Source of the DNA: Dolomedes plantarius
Taxonomy: Eukaryota > Arthropoda > Arachnida > Araneae > Dolomedidae
Direction: 5' to 3'
Assembly (NCBI GenBank): GCA_907164885.2
Contig: OU015496.1
Coordinates: 103,134,325 to 103,198,324, forward strand
Length of the DNA: 64,000 nt
This document shows positions 46,529 to 58,228 of this stretch, in pieces. Under the pieces are notes generated by a model. It was not told the origin of the DNA. It was given only the letters and a program-made list of their open reading frames with translations, and did not search any database. Made by a program: the position numbers and the translations under genes. The stretch's first letter is position 1. Every line of letters starts with the position of its first letter.

Positions 46529-47257
46529 TATATATAACCCCCTTAATGGCCGTTCGTACAAATGGGGTATGAAATTCCCGTTCTAAAGAGGGAAACGGTA
46601 AAATGGCCCCGTAAGCTAAAGGTTAATTGCCTGTTCGAAAACATCTTTGTTTAAACTAAAACGTAAATAAGCGACAAAAATATACAATTATAGGTTCAGT
46701 AATGATTAACTACATTCTATTTATTTTTCGTAATACTTTTATTAACGAAAGACTGCGAAAATTCGCTTCTTGACTTCCAAAGAAAATCCAATTACGATAT
46801 GGGAAGAAATTAACAAAAGCCGTATTTACTCCCGAGATTTCATGCACCGGGGCAAAATTTATGAACATTCCGGGCAAATAAAATTATGGCAGCTGCGGCA
46901 TAAATTACGAACCGCGTGAAGCATTCTGCCTCATGTGACAGCCACGCGTTTAAAAGCTCAATAAAAAGTGACGTTTATGCACTCACTGTCTCCCGGAGAA
47001 GAGTAAACTTTAGAGTTCAAGATTTTATGATTGCGGGGTAACTTTTATGGTTCTCGTGCATTCCGCGCAACAGTGATGTATTTTCATGTGTAATTGATTA
47101 TAGTTCATTTATTTACATTTCCTTCTGGTAATATCTAACGGGAAATTTTACTTAGTATAAGAAATTTGTAGTTATATTTTTATAGTAAAGGATAGTGCAT
47201 CGAGTAGAAAAAAAATATGATGTAAGTAATAAATAGTATGTGATAAAAAACACATTA
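46528..47257. other. No feature recognised
   Basis: Slightly richer in GC near 46840-47060 than its surroundings, without a recognisable frame or repeat. Confidence 0.4.
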
Positions 47258-47882
47258 CCGTATTTTCTGGCGCATAACGCACATTTTTAATACAAAAAAC
47301 AAGATCGAAAGTTACGGCTGTGCGCTATACGCCATATATAAAAATGATAGATTTAAAAATAAGAAAACAATGAACATAAAAAAATTAGATTTCTATTATT
47401 CGATTCATGTATCTAAATGCTGTTTATTGAAAAGAAATGACATACCTTATGAACTTAGAAAAATGTAATTATCAGATAACATAAATAGTTCGTCACATTC
47501 TTCTTCCCATATATCTTCAGGCAAATCATCGAATTCTGCTTTTGGAAGAGAAATCTGAAAAAAGAAAACATCTGACTCCTAATTCCGCGAATTCATTTGG
47601 GTCAGAAGTACATTCTTTCCCCATGTTTGCAGAATTATTTACTCCCTCAAGCATCTCCCTCACACGCATATTGTTCCCCTTATCGCTTGTCAATCCATTA
47701 TACCATTGTTCGAAACCTGGGAAAATCTTTCGAATGAATGACTTCAAAAGATAAGAGCATGGCACATGTACATTTCAGGTTTCTTCTTCAAGAAAAGGGA
47801 GCACATTATACGGAGAATATGTCTAAAAATTAGAAAATGTAGTTTAAAACTATAGGTGAGCGTCATACGCCGGAAAATACGG
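47258..47882. mobile_element. TA-flanked pogo-like element, internally deleted
   Basis: A 625-bp element with TA at 47256-47257 and 47883-47884. The left end is CCGTATTTTCTGGCGCATAA; the right end read inward is CCGTATTTTCCGGCGTATGA. The minus strand holds a possible transposase tail (MPCSYLLKSFIRKIFPGFEQ at 47765, then an acidic stretch and PEDIWEEECDELFM near 47510-47480). An acidic C-terminus after the DDE domain is common in Tigger/jerky proteins, but no catalytic block remains. Confidence 0.75.
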
Positions 47883-48049
47883 TATATAGCAAGTAATGGT
47901 ATTATGATTGGTATCGGTAGTTATTTTAATGAATTTTTTTATATAGTACCATGGTAGTATAATTCTAATAAATTTAAAACTACGCTTTTTTTTGCTGAAG
48001 TGTAAGTAAAATATTAAATTTCAACACAGTAAATCATTAAAATTATATA

Positions 48050-48530
48050 CACTTCGGACCCCAATAATTTATTTTTGGAACAACATTTTTAAGTGAACAA
48101 AATATCCTCAAAAACAACTCGCGTGCTATTCAGTAAGGAACAAACTTTTTGAAAAGATAGTAAAAAAATGCGATACAAAATAAAATCTGGTAAGTGTCGC
48201 TGCATTTACCTTAGACAAGTGTTATATATTATCATAGAAAAAAATAGTAAATGTAGTACTCTATAAAATTCAATAAAAAGTATAAAGCTTTTATTGAATT
48301 TTATAAATTTTTGGTGTCCACTTCGGAGTCAACAATTTATTTTTTGAACAACTTTTTTAAGTGAACAAAAATTCCTCAAAAATAACTCGCGTGCTATTTA
48401 GTAAGTTGCAAACTTTTTAAAAAATAAAATAAAAAATGCGATACAAAATAAAATCTGGTAAGTGTCGCTACATTTACCTTAGACAAGAGTTATATATTAT
48501 CATAAACAAAAATAATAGTAAATGTATTAA
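48050..48530. repeat. Two-copy tandem duplication, 269-bp unit
   Basis: CACTTCGGA, then AACTCGCGTGCTATT, ATGCGATACAAAATAAAATC and GTAAGTGTCGCT occur in the same order from 48050 and from 48319. The copies are similar but not identical. A hairpin (TATAAAATTCAATAAAA / CTTTTATTGAATTTTATA) sits at 48262-48297, at the junction. Confidence 0.93.
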
Positions 48531-50029
48531 CAAATATATTAGAAGATTTTAACAAACTCAGCTCCTAGCAACACCTCAACATTGATTTTTTAAACACCAC
48601 TTTGCTTACGACTCGAACCTATTGCTTGGAAACAAATGCGGTTATTTTCCATCTCAGGTATTTTTATTCTCATTACTAGTTTCATGCTTTTTCATTACTC
48701 CTTGTTTTCTCCTCTTTATAGTTTCTCGTGTTTGCAATTTTCATCCTTCACGCATCTCTTGTTATTAAATGGCAGCACGTTCAACGCGTATTTCTGCCTG
48801 ACGTTACCAGTTTGTAGGTGTTATGTAGCTTAGCTCTAGATAAGAAAAAGCTTTTGAAATTCATGGATGGACTTCCTTTTAGTTTATTTATTATTGATAT
48901 TCTATGTTTTTATGTTTTTTTAAATATTACTTATTTTACTACTTTTCTGTTAGTAGTTTTACAGCTATATTTTGAACTACGTTTATTTTCCGCTTAATTA
49001 TCAAGACTGCTTATAATCGTAAGGTATAAACTATGCGTATTTTCCTTATACAAAAGAAACCAGGGGGGGGGGGTGTCAGGATTGGTCACAATCTATTTTT
49101 TACGTAGAAAATAATAAGTTATCTATTATTTTCGTTATCTATGATTAGAAATCTATTATTTCCGTATCTTCTATGCAATCCTTTATGGTACACCTGGGCA
49201 TCCTATAATAAGGGTGGATGGCCTATGTCACCAGTACTGCTTACACTACAATAATATATATCGTATTTTACGCTGTGGAGGGTGGAATAACCTACTGGAA
49301 ACTCCTTCTCTCTGAACGCCATATTGCAAGGTATTCCGAAACATAACTTTCTTTTTTTTAAACATGTGACAGATGCAATTAACTGTAATTTTAACTGACT
49401 GTTAGCGCCACCCAGTTGAGGCTGGGAGTTCAGCGAAGTGTGTTGCGCAGGTTAGGTAATGTAATTTTAGTGTTATGCATGTCGTCTGTGTGTGTTTTCC
49501 TCTGTATTGTGCTCGTACCCGTAAATAAAAGTAAAAAAAGCTAAAATGGTGGTCTTCAATGACTCTGAAAACCAAGAAAAGTTCTACAAACATCCAGTTT
49601 AAAGACTTCACATAGATCGCATCTCAAAATCTCGCTGCTTTGCTTCCGTAGTGGAGTCATCTTCACTTGCTGATGCGAATGTAAACTATAAGTGGACTGT
49701 AGAATGTTTAAAATAAAATTGACCAGTCAAAAGTTAACTATAATAAAGTTTATGTGCATTATATACAAATATTTCCATAAATATGACACTATAGTCATTT
49801 GGTTAACTATATAACCGTAGTAACTAGTGGACCATTACCACTAACACTAAAATGGCGTCTACTCAGAACAGTTTCAGAAACTGAACTTTTGCCATTAAAA
49901 CCATCAAAGTTTTTCTAATAGCGTGCCAATGTTGGCGGCTTTTACTAATACCAAGGTAAGCCGTAACACTTGCATAGAAATACTTTTAACTAATATCAGA
50001 CATTAACAATTTCATGGCTAAGCATTTGA
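48531..50029. other. No feature recognised (about 1.5 kb)
   Basis: Contains a run of nine G near 49063. No credible gene, transposon end or RNA structure seen. Confidence 0.45.
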
Positions 50030-50270
50030 AGGTCTGTGATTGGTTGAAAATATTTCGATGTGGTAAAGGTTGACAATCCGGAATTAAGATTTTACGCTGA
50101 ATCCGGAGCATTACGTAGAGTCCGAGTTAAAAATTTTATCCAATCACAGATTTCGATTTGTTGACCACGTGCTACGTGAAACCAATCGCAGAGAAAATCC
50201 ACGACACATCCAACGGAGTAACGCAACGCAATGTTCCGAATGTAATGTGAACAAGGCCTCGATAAGGCAT
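50030..50270. repeat. MITE-like sequence with inverted GTCTGTGATTGGTT motif
   Basis: TCTGTGATTGGTTGAAAATA (about 50033) is mirrored by TATCCAATCACAGA (about 50139), and the right end reads inward GGCCTTGTTCACATTACATT with TTGCGTTGCGTTA. The GTTCACA and GCGTTGCGTTA phrases also occur at the ends of the foldback element at 54095-54280, so the two may be related. Left boundary not resolved. Confidence 0.45.
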
Positions 50271-51172
50271 TTATTTCCACCTTCAGTTTGTTTGCTTATA
50301 TTTTCCTGATAATTAATTTATAGTCTTATATGTCGTCATAGTTCCAGTAAGAATGACGCTAGATTTAATAGTATAAAGGAAAGCACAGCATGTGGAGTCT
50401 AAAACTGATTTCCACTTGATCACGTCTTTGGTCTTGCTATTTCAAAATCACCCCTAACAACACATGACAATTTCAGAAGAACATTATGTTAGAGGTTGAT
50501 ACATATTTCAACTTAATTTAAGGTATACAAGTTTACATAGTTTACAGCTGTTTGTATAGTTTAGCCTTACACTATCAGTATAAAAATGAAAAATTCTGCA
50601 TTAAATTGTAATAGAATTTTAAAATGACAAATACGTGCAAGCATTCCTCAGAGATATTATCTTTAAGACATCGTTATTCGTTCTTTTCTCAACTTCTTTA
50701 GCCATGGATAAGCTGTTAGCTTTAGGATTGCAAGAAAAACAGATATTAACTAATATCATATAAGATGTATATGCTTGCTTAACGTGATACGTCTGGTATG
50801 ACTTTTCACTAATGGCCATCGTAACAAATTTCTACACATTAGTTCACTATTAGAGGCACTTAAAATTCAGTACAAAATCGCTTTTGTCGCTGCCAGAAAG
50901 GAAATCTGAATAGAAATAGCAGCCACGTAGATTTTCTTACTAATAAGGTTCTTGAAACACATTCGGTGAGACCCATTTACAGCGATCAATTATTTGTACC
51001 CTGGCTTAATCGTCACTAAATTTGCACAGAAAGCTGGTTGTTTTACGAAGTAAGGATATTTGTTTTTTAGGTACAATAAAAAGATTATTGTCCATACTAG
51101 ACTTCAACTAGTCATAAAATCCTTAGACGTAGAAAACGCATCTCGTGTAAACGCCTAAAGAAAAAATTTGAA
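50271..51172. other. No feature recognised
   Basis: AT-rich spacer to the Merlin element. Confidence 0.4.
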
Positions 51173-51217
51173 AATTAATTGGTACTTTTCCGTTATCTGG
51201 GTATCAGACAAAAGCCT

Positions 51218-51395
51218 ACAAGCTTAAAAGTTAGCGGTACCATATTTTCCGACTGTTGGAAAGGATACAAAACTGGAGAACTGAAAAATTCCGAATTTGG
51301 ACATTTTACTGTGAGTCACTCGTATAATTTTGTGGACCCCAAAACCGGATGCCGCATCCATACAATAGAGTGGTTGTGGGGTTCTGCGAAATAAA
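51218..51395 (+). pseudogene. Merlin (ISXO2-like) transposase fragment
   Basis: VSGTIFSDCWKGYKTGELKN, then FGHFTVSHSYNFVDPKTGC and HTIEWLWGSAK form the C-terminal half of an ISXO2/IS1595-type DDE domain. The catalytic Asp is in FSDCWKGY, the Asn/Asp region in NFVDPKTG and the Glu in TIEWLWGS. The N-terminal zinc ribbon and first catalytic residue are missing: the left inverted repeat runs straight into this block. About 58 codons remain, against roughly 250-300 expected. Confidence 0.88.
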
Positions 51396-51597
51396 CGTCG
51401 GCGTGGAAATGCAAGGAACCATTTAGAGTCTTATTTAATTTAATTTATGTGGCGACGTTTGCATTCTAAGACAAATTTATTTTCAGCAATTGTAAACGAA
51501 ATTTGCAATTTCATGACCCCTGTGGAAATTGATCTTTTTTTAAAAATTTCATTATTATTGTTCGCATATGTTTCAATTTATTAGTGTGAATGAAATG

Positions 51598-52020
51598 TAA
51601 TATAATTACAAGATAAAAAGAACTTTTTATACACCACGTTTTTAAATTTTATGTTGAATCATATAAACTTGACAATTCTATGTATTAATAAATACTTTTT
51701 AAAAATGTTTTTGATGAATTATCTCATGAACTTGAAAGAAAATGAAGTTAATTGGAAGTTAACTTGCGTTTAACTTTTCGTTCAAGTCCCGGCCGATAGA
51801 TGGATGCACCAGTCTACAAAACAATAATTAACTGAAAATTTATTCAATCATGTCTAAAGATGGCTAAAGGTATTAAAATAATGCATTGTCATCGTGTTCT
51901 GAGCTATTCTAAAAGTTTCAAATGTCTAGCTAGTCGGAAAGTTAGTTAAAAATCGATTGCAAGATTTGTACTGGACAAACACACACAAAAGAAAGCGAGT
52001 TAATAAAAACATGGTAAAAG
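51598..52020 (+). repeat. Dispersed repeat RF1, copy 4, nested in Merlin
   Basis: Starts ATTACAAGATAAAAAGAACT and ends TAATAAAAACATGGTA. Lies between the transposase remnant and the right inverted repeat of the Merlin element, so RF1 was mobile after that element arrived. Confidence 0.9.
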
Positions 52021-52139
52021 TAAAAGCCCACCAGGATCAAATATTCTTTTCGTGGGAACAGGTTTTAGGTTTAGCATTAACTGTACCAACTTTTAAGCTT
52101 GGCGGTTTTTGTCTGGTACCCAGCTAATGGAAAAGTACC

Positions 52140-54094
52140 AATGAATTTGACAGTAAGAAAAGCAATGTTAGTTTTCATTAAAATGATATTCGTAGACATT
52201 TTGCTCCTCGTGAAGTTACGAAGAACACGTGATAGAAAATGAGAAGTTATAAAATTTACGGACGATATTATGAATGTTATGCAAAGTTTTTAAATGCTTT
52301 TTTTTGCAAAGAAAGCTAAATGAATTTGAATGTCAATTAAATTTATGCGAAAGTTTGCATACATACCTGGTAATAAGTATTGAATATTTATATTAAATTT
52401 TCTTAGCAGATAAGTCTGTATAATCAGACTATAGCAGTCAAAACATTTATATTACGTTATATTTTTCCATTTTTGAAGCAAGCATTACGGTACCATATGT
52501 TTTATCTCTTGTAAATACCTTCATTAAATTCTCTTTTGTAAATACCTTTATTAAATTCTTTATATCTTCCTAATTCATCAGTTGTGATATACGGAGATTT
52601 CAATTAAATTTTTTAATTGAAATTTATTCAATTAAAAAATTATTTTTTAATTGAATATATGAAGATGATCTTGATGTTTAATAAAGGAGTAGTACATTTA
52701 CTAAAAAATTCCTGAAAATCAAATTTGAAAGTGTTTTTAATACTATTGAAAAGGCAAAACATCCGTATAAATTATAATCATCCTAGGGTGATCAAGTATC
52801 AAACTAGATATCATAAAATTTTGTTTCGTATCAGACACTTGAAAAAGAATACAATATATTTCTATCCATCTTTTCCGCGTTTACACAGTTCTGTCAAAAT
52901 TCAGACAATAGAGTCGCTTTCAAAAAGATATGAACATACAATTCGTGCATTTTACATATCAAAAGCCGTCTCGCTAAAATTAATGACGCAAAATAACTCT
53001 GCGTTACTTTTGAGCACTTTCGCTATCCATTGTTATCATAGGATTCTATAAATTACAAAGCGAAGCACCCAATCTTGACAGTTACTCCTTGGTTCCACAT
53101 TCCCAGGACAACTTCCTTTAAAATAAAGTCGGTCAACAAAAGATTAATATGTCATGAAACGTATTGATAGGGCAAAGGGATTATGCATCGATTCAGCAAT
53201 TTATGGTATTCACCGTTCGCTGTTTTAAATGGGAGTGTAATGATTTCTCCTTTGGTACTCTAAGAGTTTAACGTCTGTTTAAAGGATCGATGTTTCACAA
53301 ATGGCTCGAAAATTCAAAGACGCTTTGGTTTTGGCATTAAATCTTTGGAGAAGTGCTAAAATTTTAAAGATGTTCTAGAATCAAATATTCATAGTTTATT
53401 TATATCTGTGGAGGAAATCTGCTTCTAATATTTGAAGTGCACTGAACGAAAGTAAAAATTTTTTTTGCATTTAAATCTAGCTATAGTGTTTAAATTGTGA
53501 ATACCTTCACAAGCTTTGTGTCGCATTCCCTCTCCTGGAAAATATAAAACTGCTATTTTGATAAATGTTAGTACCTTTTTATGCAAGATTTATGGAGTGA
53601 TTTATTTTTTTTGCGAGTATAAGATATTATGCAGTATTTTTCTGCGATGGATATATTGCAATATAAAACACTTTTATGTTGTAGTGTGTATTTAAAATAT
53701 AATCATAAGCCCGAACGAAAAAATGACTACACATATGACATACTTGTGTAGTTAAAACGATGAAGACGATTAACTGTAAACTGCCTTTATACCAAAGTAA
53801 TATCTCAAATAAGTTATGCATGTTAACAGCACAGACATTCGAGTCGCCGTCAGATTGACTATGCAATGAGTCACACTGGTCACAACCATAGCGTTGACCA
53901 AATTATGATCGCACAATCTAATCTGTTCGTGACCTTTAAGTAATATCCTCTTCTGGCTTAATTATAAACAGCTTGATTGAGACTAGTCCTCTTGTTACGC
54001 CACATGCAGTTCAAGGAGTGAATTCTCCTGAGTGAAGTCACGGTGACATCGTTGCATAGCGTTACAACTACACCGCGGTGACTTGAATGAGTAT
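52140..54094. other. Mostly unassigned; two adjacent AT hairpins
   Basis: TTTCAATTAAATTTTTTAATTGAAA-type palindromes lie at about 52598-52622 and 52624-52655. A 108-codon plus-strand frame at 52725-53051 has no recognisable domain. Nothing else seen. Confidence 0.4.
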
Positions 54095-54280
54095 GGGCCT
54101 GTTCACATAGGAGTCCGTTGCGTTGCGTTAAGGAAAAGATGACGTTGAGATGAAAATAAACCAATCATTTGCCTCCAAACGATTAGCAATAAAATTTTTA
54201 ACGCCTATGATTGGTTTATTTTCGTCTCAACGCCATCTTTTCCTTAACGCAACGGTACGGACTCCTATGTGAACAGGCCC
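54095..54280. mobile_element. Foldback MITE with inverted repeats of about 75 bp (Harbinger-like)
   Basis: A 186-bp element. GGGCCTGTTCACATAGGAGT, then GCGTTAAGGAAAAGATG and AAATAAACCAATCAT are mirrored almost completely on the right, leaving a loop of only about 35 bp. Ends beginning GGGCC and flanks TAT/TAA are compatible with PIF/Harbinger three-base duplications; the assignment is tentative. Confidence 0.85.
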
Positions 54281-55825
54281 TAATTCGCCTTTCTTTCCCT
54301 TGAGGAAAGTGACTTCCAATTTTAACACGGCATTATTCGGGTTATTTCAGACGATATTTTTCAGATAACAAAGAATATCGGTACAGCCACATCTTACATT
54401 TTGGTATACACTATATGGCTAGTTTATTATGACAACCTGACAATTTAATACTTGGAGTCACGCAGTTGCAGCTATTGAGTGACATTGGTATAAAAAAGGG
54501 AATATCGGATAATTGTAATGACATTTGAAGTATATTGCTTGTAAAGGAAAGAGCAAAAATGTGATTTAACGGACTTTAAATATAAGGACATATCAAAGAA
54601 ATATGAAAATTTCAAACGTTGGCCGAATGGTGATGCTACAAATAAAAAATAATCCTTTATCTCATAACAATGCATGCATTTCAAGATTACTGCTATTCAT
54701 ACGGGTTGTTCTAGGTAGGTGGCAGTGATTTCTAAACATTTTCGGCTCACAGCATCCTTAGTGAACTAGGATTTTTTACGACACCCCTTAAGTCAGAAAT
54801 GAGGCTTACCTCATGTCTGCAGGGCACAGTCATTAAACGAGCATTCTCGTAATTAGCATAAAAATAAAAATAGTTTTCTTCCCAGTACCATAACAAAATA
54901 TTACTCCAAAACATATACCATTTAACCATTTAAAATATTTTAACAAACACCAGATATAAATACCTCTTCCACTAAGGCAACTCCTAACTACATCCACTTT
55001 GCTATAGGGGCAATACACCCCATCAAAAGCAAGCATAGTAAATAAATTAATGATAGGTATGACGCAAGAGCATTATTCGCTCCACCTTTCCGATCGCTGT
55101 TGTTATCACATGCTTTGATAAATAACTGCTAAAAGTTCACAATATTCAACATTAACGCTTTGATTTCGCGCTATTTGACAGAATGTCGATCAACAAAGGG
55201 TGATCATAGTTGTCGACGAATGTCAGATAATTACAGCAGAACAAAAGCGATAAAAATTGAGGTAATTATACAATGCTAGAGATTTAAAACGTTTATTATT
55301 CACGGTTTAGCGTGTGAACATAATAGATTTGGAAAGATTATGGCAAATAATGATTGGTTAGTTTTATAATGCTAATTCATAGAATTCTAAAAAAAGATTA
55401 CAGCCATAACAATAAGCCTTATGGGCATGTGCCATTTTCTGATACTAAAGAACCTGTTTTATGATTTATTTGAACTATCTTGAATTTGAATCACTTACTA
55501 CAGAGCTCAAATTGTGATACAGTAAGTTTTCTCCGTGTCTTGTTGAATAGTTAGTAGATTTTTGTAAAAACAAATAAGGAAGGGAGAAATTTGGGAATTA
55601 GATCATTACAAGTAGTTTTACGAACTAAAGGGAAAAGTTTCTCAATAAATAGACAACAATACTTATTTTCATGGGATTTTTTATTACTTTAAAGTAAAAA
55701 TTTTGTTAGAAGATGGCTTTATAAAAGTATGATTTCAAAACAAACTTCCTGCTTGCAAAGCATAACATACGGATAATTTCCGATGCATGAGAACTTCTTA
55801 AAATATTGGAGAAAACCAGTAGGCT
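54281..55825. other. Mostly unassigned; possible single hAT end near 54.73 kb
   Basis: CAGTGATTTCTAAACATTTTC followed by GGCTCACAGCATCC (54730-54768) resembles a hAT terminal repeat of the CAGTGGTTTCCAAAC kind. No matching opposite end or 8-bp duplication was found. The rest is AT-rich. Confidence 0.35.
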
Positions 55826-56420
55826 TTTATTATTCTAAGCCCTTAAAGGTTGAAAAATTACTTTGTGAGGGAAAATATTTACCGAAATTTCCCTACCAAA
55901 GCAGCTGAATCATGATGTGTTAGTCGGCATCAACGTGTCCATCTTTTTTCCCTTGGTGGGAAGCACTTATTGTTAAAATATTTGCACATTTTCTTACACA
56001 TTGTGATTTGTTCACTTTTTTTATTGTAAGCCCTTAAAAGTTGATCAAATATACGTTCTTTGTGGGGTAAACATAATAACTGGAATTTCAAACCCGGTCC
56101 ACGTAGTTGAATCAATGTACGTTACTATGCATCAATGTGCCCATCTTTTTTTTCAGTGTGGCAAGCACTTATTGTTAGAACATTTGCCCTTACATATTGT
56201 GATTTGTTAGTTCTTTTATTGTGAGCCCTTGAAAGTTGAACAAAAATACTTTCTTTGTGGGGAAAACATTACTGGAATTTCTAATCCGGTCCATGCAGTT
56301 GATTCATTGTACTTTAGTATGCATCAATGTGCCCATCTTTTTTTCCAATGTGGCAAGCACTTATTGTTAGGACATATACCCTTACACATTGTGATTTGTC
56401 CACGCAGTTGAATCATGGTT
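55826..56420. repeat. Tandem array, about 193-bp unit, three copies
   Basis: AAGCCCTTAAAAGTTGA starts at 55837, 56028 and 56223 (spacings 191 and 195). Each unit also has CTTTGTGGGG-like, CCCGGTCCACG-like, GCATCAATGTGCCCATCTTT and GGCAAGCACTTATTGTTA. Units 2 and 3 are closer to each other than to unit 1. No conserved coding frame. Unrelated in sequence to the array at 13226-14080, although the period is similar. Confidence 0.92.
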
Positions 56421-56825
56421 CGCTCGCAGACATGGACTCAGGAAGTCATGTGCCGGCAAGAAGACTGGTTTGGGGTTCTAACTTTTCAATGATATAGCAG
56501 AAATTTAGAAATTTTCCTGTTTCTTGGTGGATTTTCAGGATGATTTAGAAAGTGTCTACAGCTTGGAGAACGGTAAGGCTTTTGTATACATCAGATTGTT
56601 TCAGAAACTACTGATATATTCTCTCGGGAAGATCATGAAGTGTAATTAAAATCTGTGATTTTTTTTTCAAGACAAAATTGATTTTAACATTATTTTTCAA
56701 GCCCCAAGGGACCTCCTCGGTTTGAAAATTCCATAACATATTGCTTTTTTTTATAACATTTCATCGCCGAAGACGATTGGAATCTGCACCGCAGAAGGCC
56801 ATGGTAAACGGCAGAGCTATAATAA
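56421..56825. other. No feature recognised
   Basis: Spacer between the tandem array and the interrupted inverted-repeat element. Confidence 0.4.
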
Positions 56826-57782
56826 GGTGAAACACACTAAGTCAAAAAAACTGATTTTGAGAAAACTCAGATCAAAGATTTTTTTTCTTTTAACTTCCTT
56901 GGTGCTAACATTGTTAAATAAAATTAAGTTATAGCACTGCCTTTTTTGTTTTTTTTTTGCTAACTACGATCCAGTCTTGGCTCTTATGTGCTTATTTTAT
57001 ATTATTATCATCAGGATGGTTAGTGTGTTTCACCTATACCAGTGGTCGGCAAACCGTGGCTCGCGAGCCACATGTGGCTCTTTGGCCCCTTCAGTGTGGC
57101 TCTTCCACAAAATACCACTTGTGATTGAAACTTCGTGATGACTGGTTTTCTTATTTCTGTTTTTACATACTTAGTTGGTGTTTATAGACCTTTAACTTTA
57201 GGCAAGTGCTCTGAGTAAAGACTAGAATTGTAGTTAAAATACGCACCCCTGCGGTTGGGAATTCCACCTGCCTCTGTCCGAAGCGCTTTGCCTTCCCTCC
57301 AAGCTACCCCCACCAGCGGCACTTTCCCCTCCACTCGCTTTCGTTCCGTTGGGCTGCTGGATACGCAGCGCGGGAGAGGCCGTGACCTTTGAAATCCGAA
57401 GATCTTCGATTCCGAATGTCATGGATAAGTGAGCGTGATTCATGCACAAGTTGAGCGAGCCAACAGTCAGCAGTGTCATTGTGCACAGGCCCCAACGGAC
57501 TGACCAACTTTTACAGCATCTCCCCACCCCGTTTGTTTTAGATGTGTAGGAAGAAATTACCACCCACTCTTCTGAGAAAAGGGGCTTCCTTTCGACCCCT
57601 TCTACTTGGCCACCTGCACTAAAGAGTGTCCAAGCATGGGGAACGAGAGAGAAAATGAGAGGGGGTTGGCTTGCGACAATTTGAGGCCCCCAGAATCGGT
57701 GTGTGGGAGGCCAAAGGAAGATGACCCTGAGTGGAGAGAGATCTCATGACGAAAGATAACAGTCTGTCGAGAAAGCAATCTG

Positions 57783-58093
57783 ATCGGTTGATTTTTACTG
57801 TTAGATTTTTAGGTTCGATTCCGGTACGGGCAAACTGTCGGGGTGAAATTTTGAGAAAATCCGAAGGAGAGTTAAATCTTTCAGTGAAAGACCGTGGATG
57901 GTCTTATTTGATCAATTATCTCAATAAACTATTACTATTATTAACTATTTTCGAATTATTACTAAATTAACTAATTTCGGATTATTAATATTATTAAATA
58001 GCCGTTTATTAGCGAGTTTTAGCCGAAAAGTAGTAAAAAAAATTTCGCATTTATTCGCATCTGTTTCGTAAATACGAAAATTACGTATGCCTA
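57783..58093. mobile_element. Composite SINE/hAT-like repeat, copy 2, left part missing
   Basis: Matches 29279-29585: GGTTGATTTTTACTGTTAGA, the B-box-like GGTTCGATTCCGG, AGACCGTGGATGGTCTTA-like text, a TTACTATTATT run, TTTCGCATTTATTCGCATCT and the end ATTACGTATGCCTA. Homology begins abruptly at 57783. That both copies join the same SINE-like core to the same DNA-transposon-like end shows the two travelled together. Confidence 0.7.
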
Positions 58094-58228
58094 GTTAACA
58101 GTTGCGATACAAATCTGTACTTGCATTAAAAAAACTATGAAAAGGACTTATAAAAATGGCTCCCCAAAAAGGCAAGAAGAAAGGAGGAGAGATGAAGCAA
58201 AAGAGGGTTCTTTTTGTATGTCTTTCTG

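Larger units (their letters stand above)
51181..52139 (+). mobile_element. Merlin-type DNA transposon, deleted and interrupted
   Basis: A 959-bp element. Left end GGTACTTTTCCGTTATCTGG; right end read inward GGTACTTTTCCATTAGCTGG, with matching text for about 55 bases. Flanking octamers AATTAATT (51173-51180) and AATGAATT (52140-52147) agree at 7 of 8 positions, fitting the 8-9 bp duplication of Merlin. It contains a transposase remnant and an RF1 copy (51598-52020), which makes up almost half of the present length. Confidence 0.85.

Noticed and set aside
57234..57563. GC-rich 109-codon minus-strand frame as a host gene
   Set aside because: It lies inside the hAT element near its left end, shows no domain, and overlapping frames are also open because the stretch is GC-rich.
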